The notes under the pieces: generated by a model
What the model was told of the DNA's origin: nothing
The model's input: the letters and a program-made list of their open reading frames with translations, nothing else
The model's database searches: none
Assembly (NCBI GenBank): GCA_020636405.1
Contig: JACJXW010000004.1
Location: 1,302,001 to 1,366,000 of the forward strand
Reading direction: 5' to 3'
Length of the DNA stretch: 64,000 bases
Origin: Lewinellaceae bacterium
Lineage (GTDB): Bacteria; Bacteroidota; Bacteroidia; Chitinophagales; Saprospiraceae
Program-made: the position numbers and the translations under genes
Shown: in pieces, positions 8,447 to 15,415 of the stretch
Position numbering within the stretch: the first letter of the stretch is position 1
Layout of the letters: the number at the start of each line of letters is the position of its first letter

Positions 8447-9514
8447 TCATTCTTCTTCCTCCTTCAAAATATAGAATGTCCCTCTTCCTTTTCCTATCCT
8501 TGATATTAACCTTTCATTTTGAAAGTATTGAAGGTCTTTTTTTATAGTATTCCTGGACTCATCTAAAAATTGGCTCGACACATCCTTTATCTTTATTGGC
8601 TGGTTTTTTCTTATGAATTCAAGTATATCCTTTTGCCTTTGATTCAAATAGGGGCCCTTCTGTTGAAATGCCCTGTACTTGATCTCCAGTTTTTTGATTG
8701 CCTCTTCAAGGCTTTCTAAAAAAAACAACATCCATTTATCAATGATTTCCTCTTCGGTATTTCGATACTGTTGGGCATCCATTAAGACGCTGTAATATTC
8801 TTTTTTCCTTTTCTCGATTTGATTTTCAAGTGATACATATTGAATAAAATAATATCCGCTCTTTAAGAGTAATAAGTTCGTCAATAGCCTTGATAACCTT
8901 CCATTCCCATCTTGAAATGGATGTATGGATAAGAATTCATAAATAAAGGCGCCGGCCGCAATTAATGGATGAATTTCCCCCTGTTCTAAATTTCTGTTTG
9001 TCCAGGCGATCAGAGTTTCCATCTCTTTTTTAACCAGAAATGGTTCGGTGGTGTTAAAAATCACCCTCTGGCTTCCTCCCGGATATTTCGCTACTACTTT
9101 ATTAGATAACAGCTTGTATCTCCCTCTATGGCTTTGGTCCTTGCTGCTAAACTTCAACAGTATATTGTGAAGGTTGAATATATTCCCTTCTGTCAATTCA
9201 ATATCTTCATAGTTCTCCATTATAGTTTCCAGCGCCTCATAATAACCAAATACTTCTTGTTCATCCCGGCTTTGTAGCTTCGTAATTTTGAGGTTCTGTA
9301 TTAACGTCTCTATTTCTGTATTTGTCAAAGTTACTCCCTCAATTCTCGTTGATGACCCTATGCTCTGAATGGTTGCTATTCTTTTTAATTCTTTCAGGTA
9401 TTTGCTTTCGCCCCTTTCTACATTCACCCAAAAACCTTTGAAGGAATCTATAAACCCGATCTTTTTTATTATCCCTTGAGTGGTTGTAAAATCGAATCGA
9501 AGCTTTTTATCCAT
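8447..9514 (-). CDS. Fic family AMPylase-like protein with self-inhibitory helix and C-terminal winged helix
   Basis: 355 residues. The Fic active-site motif HPFQDGNGRLSR is intact at residues 198-209 (HxFx[D/E]GNGRxxR), so nucleotidyl transfer is predicted. An N-terminal helix carries SSTRIEG (54-60), the [S/T]xxxE[G/N] inhibition motif of class II Fic proteins, whose Glu blocks ATP gamma-phosphate binding. Residues about 285-350 (LNQRQKDILEFIRKNQPIKI, then TIKKDLQYFQNERLISRIG) form a winged helix, which suggests DNA binding. The gene is clearly more AT-rich than its neighbours and uses a different codon mix, a sign of recent acquisition. It has its own perfect promoter (9534-9564) and overlaps a remnant of a carboxylesterase gene at its 5' side. 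No cognate toxin or antitoxin gene is adjacent. Targets unknown. Confidence 0.92.
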   Translation of the reverse strand: MDKKLRFDFTTTQGIIKKIGFIDSFKGFWVNVERGESKYLKELKRIATIQSIGSSTRIEGVTLTNTEIETLIQNLKITKLQSRDEQEVFGYYEALETIMENYEDIELTEGNIFNLHNILLKFSSKDQSHRGRYKLLSNKVVAKYPGGSQRVIFNTTEPFLVKKEMETLIAWTNRNLEQGEIHPLIAAGAFIYEFLSIHPFQDGNGRLSRLLTNLLLLKSGYYFIQYVSLENQIEKRKKEYYSVLMDAQQYRNTEEEIIDKWMLFFLESLEEAIKKLEIKYRAFQQKGPYLNQRQKDILEFIRKNQPIKIKDVSSQFLDESRNTIKKDLQYFQNERLISRIGKGRGTFYILKEEEE

Positions 9515-9521
9515 GTATTAC

Positions 9522-9599
9522 CCATATTTTATCCAAAAATAAAGACAACTTGCTTAATTCACAATAACCCCATCCGTTTTTTATCCATATTTTATCCAA
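9522..9599 (-). repeat. Two 15-bp direct repeats (ccatattttatccaa) upstream of fic
   Basis: Exact copies at 9522-9536 and 9585-9599 on the + strand; read with the gene this is TTGGATAAAATATGG. A third partial copy (tttttatccat) lies over the start codon at 9504-9514. One full copy begins inside the -7 element and the other lies about 20 nt upstream of the -33 element, a layout expected for operators. The outer copy also marks the junction between the cassette and the esterase remnant. Confidence 0.6.
9534..9564 (-). promoter_or_regulatory. Bacteroidota-type promoter of the fic gene
   Basis: On the minus strand TTG (9562-9564) is followed after 20 nt by TATTTTTG (9534-9541), matching TTG-N19/20-TAnnTTTG exactly. 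The -7 box ends 19 nt before the ATG at 9514. Confidence 0.7.
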
Positions 9600-10351
9600 T
9601 TGTGGAACGCGCGCCTGCCTCCCTCCCTCGTAGGCACGTTCGGCAGTCTCTACAACCAGTTTGCCGTCGAGTATAGGCCCCGAATAGGTACGTGGGCCTC
9701 CCTGGCCATCCGTTTCCTGGCCGCCGTCCACAATCTCCTCCACGTTCAGGGCGCGCAGCCTGGCCAGTGCTGTTGCATCTGTGCCTTCGATCCCATGTTT
9801 ACGTGCAAAGTTTATCCCGATCGTTTCCGCCGAAACGGGGTAGTACGGGTCAGCATTTTCTTCGCGGATCGGCCTTCCCGTCAGGACGCCATCGCGGCCT
9901 CCGCCAGACTCACTGATCGCCTTATGGAAAAGGCCTTGGGCAGGCGGTATGGCCAACAGGGAATGTACGGAAACACCACCGGCAGTTTGGCTTCCGGCTT
10001 GGCCCCGGCAGGCAGCCACAAATTGAGATAAAGGCAATCTTCCGATGAGCCTTCAGTAATTGATCCGGGCGCTGCACCCCATCCTGCCTGTGCACAATTT
10101 GGGCCAAACTCGCTTGCCTCGCGCACCCCCTCCCATGCGGGCACGGGTTGGGGCGGGCGCCAACGGTATTCGCCAACCGGCGGAGCAGCATAGGGAATGC
10201 CCTTGAAGGTAGATACCTCCCCGTCGGTTACACCTCGAACAATTCCCGATGTGATACGAACGATAGGTGCTTCTTTATCAGGAATATTTTGTGCCAAGGG
10301 CCATTGGGCACTCATGATGACTAAAAACAGTCCGATGATTGTCGTTTTCAT
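9600..10351 (-). pseudogene. Deleted and truncated type-B carboxylesterase
   Basis: The start is intact: signal peptide from 10351, then SGIVRGVTDGEVSTFKGIPYAAPPVG, PPQPVPAWEGV and SEDCLYLNLWLPAG, all landmarks of type-B carboxylesterases. After KLPVV (about residue 127) the frame changes and sequence resumes as AGGVSVHSLLA, then GLFHKAISESGG, which in the family follows the catalytic serine. Roughly 80-90 residues containing the oxyanion-hole HGGGF and the GESAGG serine elbow are gone. The 3' end stops at GGRQARVP near 9602, where the AT-rich Fic cassette begins; the Glu and His of the triad are also missing. It cannot be catalytically active. Confidence 0.85.
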
Positions 10352-10363
10352 AGCGCTGCATTT

Positions 10364-11416
10364 TTACAAAAATTTACCGAAGAACTCGTTGAGCTTGCCC
10401 ATTGCCTGAGCTACATATTCAGGAACATAATAGGTTTGAATGTGGGTAGCTTCTGGAATCAGAAATAATTCTTTCTCACTTGTGCCGGTAGCAAGGTTGA
10501 ATGCATTGTCGGTCATGTAGTAGGTGTCGGCTTTGCTGCCTGCCATCATCAACAATGGCTGATTGATTAAATCCATGTTGGTGGCGGCGTCAAATTCCAT
10601 CAGGTCGAGCAGGCTGCTCATGGTGTAGCGGAATGTGGAATTGGGGTGCGCATGGGTCCTGTTGTAATAATAATGCCCTTCGCGATACAGGTCAAACGGC
10701 ATTTTGTCTGCCATTTCATCGGTTATTTTTGCATCGGCGGCATAGCGAATTTCCTCGCCTGCTGCTTCCAGGGCACGGGCTTCAGTAGCCTGTTGTAATC
10801 GTTGCTGAATGGTCGACAGCCCGGAATTCATGAACCCGTTGCGCCTTACCAGGCCGGAATTAAACATGCTCAGGGTAGCCACCGCTTTAAAGCGTTTGTC
10901 GGTTTGAGCGGCCTTTAATGAATAGCCGCCGCCACCACATATGCCCAGTAAACCCAGGCGGCCGGCATCTGCGCCTGCATATTGTGTGATAAAATCTGCC
11001 ATCCCCCGAATGTCCTCAATGCGGTTGGCCGGCTTGTCCACATTGCGCGGCGCTCCGCCGCTGGCGCCCTGGTAGGACGCATCGGCAGCAATGGCGATGT
11101 AACCGGATTCCGCTAAACGCTGTGCGTATAATCCAGCTACCTGCTCTTTGACCCCACCGTTGGGGTGGGCGACCACCACCGCCGGATATTTCTTCGACGA
11201 GTCATAGCCGGCAGGTGTGTAAATATTGGCAGCGATGTCAATGCCATTCAGTTTATACCTTACAGGGTGAATATTCACCTCGCCTGGCACATTTGCTGTA
11301 ATGGCATCCTGGTAAACCAGGCCAAAAGGGTTGTTTGTCCTGGTTTGTCCTGAAGCAATGATGCTTGTTGTCATGAACATAGCAATCAAAAATTGGTGTT
11401 TAATTTGTCTTTTCAT
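10364..11416 (-). CDS. Secreted alpha/beta hydrolase of the dienelactone-hydrolase/YcjY type with cysteine nucleophile
   Basis: 350 residues with a signal peptide (MKRQIKHQFLIAMFMTTSIIASGQ). The fold is visible from YPAVVVAHPNGGVKE (oxyanion loop, residues 78-90), the nucleophile elbow GICGGGGY (158-165), PLLMMAGSKADTYY (acid loop) and PEATHIQTYY (histidine loop). The elbow carries Cys160 where most hydrolases have Ser, as in dienelactone hydrolase. It is followed closely by the esterase remnant and preceded by a second hydrolase and the cupin/CMD gene, all on the minus strand, so a shared transcript with a common role in breakdown of a small organic ester or lactone is plausible. Substrate unknown. 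A 33-nt hairpin separates it from the upstream gene. Confidence 0.85.
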   Translation of the reverse strand: MKRQIKHQFLIAMFMTTSIIASGQTRTNNPFGLVYQDAITANVPGEVNIHPVRYKLNGIDIAANIYTPAGYDSSKKYPAVVVAHPNGGVKEQVAGLYAQRLAESGYIAIAADASYQGASGGAPRNVDKPANRIEDIRGMADFITQYAGADAGRLGLLGICGGGGYSLKAAQTDKRFKAVATLSMFNSGLVRRNGFMNSGLSTIQQRLQQATEARALEAAGEEIRYAADAKITDEMADKMPFDLYREGHYYYNRTHAHPNSTFRYTMSSLLDLMEFDAATNMDLINQPLLMMAGSKADTYYMTDNAFNLATGTSEKELFLIPEATHIQTYYVPEYVAQAMGKLNEFFGKFL

Positions 11417-11443
11417 CTTTGATTTCTGCCTTTATTTGGTGTC

Positions 11444-11476
11444 AGATGGCAAGCACTTCGGAAGTGCCTTCCATCT
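11444..11476. repeat. Imperfect inverted repeat between the two hydrolase genes
   Basis: agatggcaagcacttc pairs with gaagtgccttccatct around a very short loop, giving a near-perfect hairpin of about 15 bp. It lies just after the stop of the 11484-12563 gene and 27 nt before the ATG of the next gene, without a U-tract. It could be a weak terminator, an RNA-processing site or an operator. Confidence 0.45.
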
Positions 11477-11483
11477 AATCGTT

Positions 11484-12563
11484 TCATTCATCCAATCCTT
11501 TTTCCTTCAACCATTCCGACATTAAATCGGCTATTTCCAAATTATTCAAGTCTGAAAAAGGAAAATGCGTATTGCCTTTAATCCCAATTTCCGGCAAGTG
11601 CACAACCGTCACATCACCGCCATGCCGGTTTACGGCGTCCCGCCATAGCCTCGCCATTTCAAGCCGCACGCGCCAGCCATCCGTTCCGGGATTAGGGTCA
11701 GGGGTATCCGGAATGTAGTCCCCATAGTAGATGATGACGGGAATCTTTGTCAGCTTTGAAAAATCATCCATTGAAACGCCAACGGCTTCTAACGGGCCGG
11801 CCGAACTCGCTATGGGCGCAGGCACTTCTCCTTCGGGAAACAAAAAACCACTTCCCGGCTCATAAGATACAATGGCCTTTACCTCCTTATTCTTTACGGC
11901 TGTGAGCCACCCCATTCCACCCGCATGCGAATGCGTTACAAGAATGGCGGGGCCAATTTTATCGAACAGGGCCGAAACAGCATCCACGTTCACATTCACA
12001 TCGATCGGCCCGATGTTGGGCGTCAACTGGCGAAAATATTGATTGAGCGCCTCGGGATCCTTGGAGAATTGCACCCCTGGGAAATAGTCTGGCCATACCC
12101 CAATTCGAAATACGTTGAACCAGAACTGCTCATCCGGTGTGGGCGTAATCGTAGCTTCCACACTACTCCGCCCGGCGTTTCCACGCCTGGGCTGATCCAT
12201 CAAATAGACGCCAAAACCCCGCCTTAAAAAAATGTTCTGATAACCATCCCGTCCATCTGGCGTAGTCTCCCATGTTTTTGAAAACAGGCCGATGCCGTGC
12301 CAGAACACCAGCGGCAGTTTCCTGGGGTTTTCGGGTATCTGATAAAATACGTAAGCGTGGTCGCCGTGAAACGTTTGGCCTTCAGGCGTGCGCCTGATGG
12401 GGTCAAATGTTCCCGGATTGCTTATGACGGAACCGCCTACCGCAAAGCTGCCCTGATCCTGTAAAACGATTGCCCGGTTGGCCCTGTTGACGGCACAGCC
12501 TGATAGGATTGTCAGGAATACAATGGGCAGAAGCTTCGCTGTCAGGTATCTCATTTTTTGCAT
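11484..12563 (-). CDS. Alpha/beta hydrolase lipoprotein (esterase-like)
   Basis: 359 residues. The signal ends in a lipobox (LTILSGC, Cys23), predicting a lipid-anchored protein. LPLVFWHGIGLFSKTWE (83-99) is the oxyanion loop, VTHSHAGGMGW (209-219) the nucleophile elbow with Ser212, PVIIYYGDYIPD the acid loop and GNTHFPF the likely histidine loop. The segment GYQNIFLRRGFGVYLMDQPRRGNAG is typical of a group of uncharacterised bacterial esterases. The elbow reads HSHAG rather than GxSxG, a variant seen in that group. The start may also be at the second Met (codon 4). It is sandwiched between the cupin/CMD gene (12 nt upstream) and the other hydrolase, so operon membership is likely. Confidence 0.82.
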   Translation of the reverse strand: MQKMRYLTAKLLPIVFLTILSGCAVNRANRAIVLQDQGSFAVGGSVISNPGTFDPIRRTPEGQTFHGDHAYVFYQIPENPRKLPLVFWHGIGLFSKTWETTPDGRDGYQNIFLRRGFGVYLMDQPRRGNAGRSSVEATITPTPDEQFWFNVFRIGVWPDYFPGVQFSKDPEALNQYFRQLTPNIGPIDVNVNVDAVSALFDKIGPAILVTHSHAGGMGWLTAVKNKEVKAIVSYEPGSGFLFPEGEVPAPIASSAGPLEAVGVSMDDFSKLTKIPVIIYYGDYIPDTPDPNPGTDGWRVRLEMARLWRDAVNRHGGDVTVVHLPEIGIKGNTHFPFSDLNNLEIADLMSEWLKEKGLDE

Positions 12564-12575
12564 TGTTTTGCATTT

Positions 12576-13730
12576 TTACTTCTTTACCGGCTCCATTACT
12601 TCCGACAAGGCCTTTCTGCCATCCTCCGCTTCCTTTACGCCAGTCGTGGATTCAACAATAGCCAGCAGGTGCATGAGCTGCGCTTCGGTAAAGCCAAGGT
12701 GGCGCGCTATCCGCATGTGGCCTTTCAGCATGGGGGTTACGCCACCCAGGTTGACAAGGGCTGAAATGGTGGTGATTTCCCGGTCTTCAAAACTCAAAAC
12801 GTCGCGCTCAAACAGGCCGGCGAACAAATGTTCTTTCAAAAAAGTATCAATTTCCGGGCTGAATGCGCCGTAACCCGATCGGGGGGGCGTAATTTGTGGC
12901 TGCCCGGTGAGGCTTTCCAATACTTTTTTGCCTCTTTCATATTTGCTCGACGTATCTGTGACGGGCGAGGCCGTTCTGCCCATTTCGTCGGTGATGCCCT
13001 GTGCTTTTCTCGTTTCCAGTACGGCAATCAGCGTATTCAATCCCTGAATGCTTCGGGGGAAACCACAGTAAGCATGAAGGTGGACCAGCACCTCTTTGAG
13101 CTCATTGATGGTGAGGCCGGCATCCAGCCCGTCGTGCAGGGCCATTCCGAGCCGGCCCAGATCCCCTTTGGCGGCCAGGGATGAAATGGCTACGATATGC
13201 CTGTGCCGGGGTTCGAGGGCATTCAGGCTGAGGTGGGCCTGTTCTTCCAGGCTTTTGGCCCGGCCCATTTCATATTCTTCCGCTGCCACTTCATGGAGCC
13301 AGATCACTCTTCCGTCCGGATGCTCGGGGGTGATGGCCAGTTGCACAAACCAATGATCATGTGATGCACCGTGCCAATGCTCCACATCCGGCGGGCATCG
13401 CACCACGTCGCCCTTGCGCAGGATTTGCAACGGCTTTCCTTTTTCCTGGTAATAGCCTTTGCCATCCAATCCTATGAGCGTTTGTCCGCCGGGGTGTTTG
13501 TGCCATTTCGAGCGGGCTTTGGGTTCAAAGATCACATTGCCCATAGATGCATTGAAGGCGCTGTCGGCCGGCAGAAGTGGGTTCACCCATACGGTTCCTT
13601 CAAAATTGCCGCCTTCAAGTTTATCGCCTGATGGGAATATGGTGTTGAGTATATCGGGTGGAGTTTGCGCTTTGGACTGTAAGCAGTATAAAGTCAGGAG
13701 CAGAAATATTTTGATTGTTGAATTGCACAT
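12576..13730 (-). CDS. Secreted cupin plus double carboxymuconolactone-decarboxylase (AhpD-like) fusion
   Basis: 384 residues from the ATG at 13730; the open frame extends 8 codons further but the signal peptide (MCNSTIKIFLLLTLYCLQSKAQ) starts here. Residues about 30-150 are a cupin with metal-ligand pattern KWHKHPGGQTL and PPDVEHWHGAS. Two carboxymuconolactone decarboxylase/AhpD-like helical domains follow (about 170-250 with LKEVLVHLHAYCGFPRSIQG, and 300-375 with REITTISALVNLGG, LKGHMRIARHLGFTEAQL). Only the first repeat carries a Cys-His arrangement near the usual peroxidatic position. The combination is known for gamma-carboxymuconolactone-decarboxylase-type proteins that also carry a cupin, but export to the periplasm is notable. 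It diverges from the AraC gene at 13886 and probably heads a three-gene operon. Confidence 0.85.
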   Translation of the reverse strand: MCNSTIKIFLLLTLYCLQSKAQTPPDILNTIFPSGDKLEGGNFEGTVWVNPLLPADSAFNASMGNVIFEPKARSKWHKHPGGQTLIGLDGKGYYQEKGKPLQILRKGDVVRCPPDVEHWHGASHDHWFVQLAITPEHPDGRVIWLHEVAAEEYEMGRAKSLEEQAHLSLNALEPRHRHIVAISSLAAKGDLGRLGMALHDGLDAGLTINELKEVLVHLHAYCGFPRSIQGLNTLIAVLETRKAQGITDEMGRTASPVTDTSSKYERGKKVLESLTGQPQITPPRSGYGAFSPEIDTFLKEHLFAGLFERDVLSFEDREITTISALVNLGGVTPMLKGHMRIARHLGFTEAQLMHLLAIVESTTGVKEAEDGRKALSEVMEPVKK

Positions 13731-13885
13731 CATGGCTTTTTTTTTACCCTGCAAAGGTCTTGGTATTTCTCAGGCAAAGAGGTATACAGATTACGGATTT
13801 GCCTACCAATATTACTGATTTGGGCCTGTCCGGTAGTGGAGGGACGAATAAAACTGTAATTTGGGTTGAGTAAAACAACAGCGAT

Positions 13886-14788
13886 ATGGATAACCTGCGG
13901 CGATTCGAGACAATCCGCGATTACAACCTGTTCAACAACAATGAAACGCTACACCCGCTGGTGAGTGTCGTTGACTTGTCGAAGGCAAGCCCCAGGCAAG
14001 CTTCCAGTATGTACTTTGGCTTTTATACCATCTTTTTGAAAGAAGTCAACTGCGGTGACCTGCGGTACGGCCGGCATACTTATGACTACCAGGAAGGAAC
14101 GCTGGTATTCATTGCGCCCGGACAGGTGGTCAGTGTTGACAACAGCGGGGAAATTTATCAACCGAAAGGATATGCGCTCCTCTTTCACCCTGATTTTATA
14201 CATGGCACCGCCCTCGGGCGGCATATTCAGGACTATACCTTCTTCGGCTATCAATCGAATGAAGCGCTCCATTTATCGGAACGCGAAAGGAAGCTCGTGC
14301 TGGATTGCTTTTCAAAAATCGAATATGAATTGGAGCATGCCCTTGATAAGCACAGCAAACAATTGATCGTATCCAATATCGAAATGCTATTGAACTATTG
14401 CGTCCGTTTTTACGACCGGCAGTTCATCACCAGAGATAATGTAAACAAGGGGGTTTTAGAAAAATTTGAAGAACTGTTGAATAGTTATTTTTCATCCGGT
14501 AAGCCACAGGAAATCGGCCTGCCCTCTGTGGCTTATTGTGCTCAGGAACTGAACTTATCCGCCAATTATTTCGGTGACCTTATCAAAAAAGAAACGGGCA
14601 CATCAGCACAGGAATACATCCAACTGAAATTGATTGACGTGGCCAAGGAGCGCCTTTTCGACCCTGCCAAATCCGTCAGCGAGGTGGCTTATGGACTGGG
14701 GTTTAAATATCCGCAGCATTTCAGCCGGATATTTAAACAAAGGGTGGGGTATACCCCCAATGCATACCGGATGTTAAATATCAATTAA
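13886..14788 (+). CDS. AraC family transcriptional regulator
   Basis: 300 residues. The N-terminal half is a cupin-like sensor (GTLVFIAPGQVVSVDN, GYALLFHPDFIHGTALG). The C-terminal 100 residues are two helix-turn-helix motifs: VAYCAQELNLSANYFGDLIK and SVSEVAYGLGFKYPQHFSRIFK, ending VGYTPNAYRML, the standard AraC signature. It is transcribed away from the cupin/CMD gene across a 155-nt gap and toward iorA-iorB, which begin 45 nt after its stop. It is the obvious candidate regulator of both arms, responding to a small molecule bound by the N-terminal domain. Inducer unknown. Confidence 0.92.
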   Translation: MDNLRRFETIRDYNLFNNNETLHPLVSVVDLSKASPRQASSMYFGFYTIFLKEVNCGDLRYGRHTYDYQEGTLVFIAPGQVVSVDNSGEIYQPKGYALLFHPDFIHGTALGRHIQDYTFFGYQSNEALHLSERERKLVLDCFSKIEYELEHALDKHSKQLIVSNIEMLLNYCVRFYDRQFITRDNVNKGVLEKFEELLNSYFSSGKPQEIGLPSVAYCAQELNLSANYFGDLIKKETGTSAQEYIQLKLIDVAKERLFDPAKSVSEVAYGLGFKYPQHFSRIFKQRVGYTPNAYRMLNIN

Positions 14789-14833
14789 TCTGTCAAAAGG
14801 ATTATTCTGAAAATTTTATCAATTCCAAATATC

Positions 14834-15289
14834 ATGGCAAATTTCACGCTAAGCATCAACGGCAAAAAGCAGCAAGTAGACGTTGACCCCTCCACCCCCC
14901 TCCTGTGGGTACTGCGAGACCACCTCAACCTGGTGGGCGCCAAATACGGCTGCGGAGTTGCTCAATGCGGCTCCTGCACCGTCCATCTTGAAGGAGTGGC
15001 CGTTCGCTCCTGCATGTTGCCCATTTCGGTGGTCGGCAACCAGTCCATCACTACCATCGAGGGGCTATCTGAAAAAGGCGATCATCCGGTGCAGAAAGCC
15101 TGGCTGGAACACGATGTAGCCCAGTGTGGCTATTGCCAAACCGGCCAGATCATGAATGCCGCCGCATTCCTGAAAGCCAACCCCAACCCCAGCGATGAGG
15201 AGATCGAAGCGGCCATGAGCGGTAATATCTGCCGCTGCGGCACTTACGTGCGCATTAAAGCGGTCATCAAGACGGCTGCTGCGGGATGA
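14834..15289 (+). CDS. iorA: (2Fe-2S)-binding subunit of a molybdenum hydroxylase (isoquinoline 1-oxidoreductase alpha-like)
   Basis: 151 residues, full length for this family. The N-terminal plant-type ferredoxin domain has CGVAQCGSC...C (GAKYGCGVAQCGSCTVHLEG then RSCMLP) for the first cluster, and the helical C-terminal domain has QCGYCQTGQ and GNICRCGTY for the second. It passes electrons from the molybdenum subunit encoded directly downstream. Its sequence type (short, cytochrome-linked or oxygen-independent IorA) matches the partner. The gap to iorB is 126 nt and ends in a 16-nt tandem repeat. The gene name follows the family; the actual substrate is not shown by sequence. Confidence 0.93.
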   Translation: MANFTLSINGKKQQVDVDPSTPLLWVLRDHLNLVGAKYGCGVAQCGSCTVHLEGVAVRSCMLPISVVGNQSITTIEGLSEKGDHPVQKAWLEHDVAQCGYCQTGQIMNAAAFLKANPNPSDEEIEAAMSGNICRCGTYVRIKAVIKTAAAG

Positions 15290-15362
15290 TTGCTGGATGG
15301 CTATAGTGCTGTATTGTTCGTTGCGCTATGGCAACTGGCAATTCAGCCGCCCAACCAGCCCC

Positions 15363-15415
15363 ACAATCCAACAATAAAACAATCCAGCAATATAACAATC
15401 CAACAATATAACAAT
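15363..15415 (+). repeat. 16-nt tandem repeat ending at the iorB start codon
   Basis: Three consecutive 16-nt units (acaatccaacaataaa, acaatccagcaatata, acaatccaacaatata) and a partial fourth (acaat) occupy 15363-15415, immediately followed by the ATG at 15416. Units differ by one to three bases. Related words (ccaaccagccccacaatcc) precede them. Confidence 0.8.

Noticed and set aside
15290..15415. N-terminal extension of iorB
   Set aside because: It translates the 16-nt spacer repeat and would bury the twin-arginine signal.
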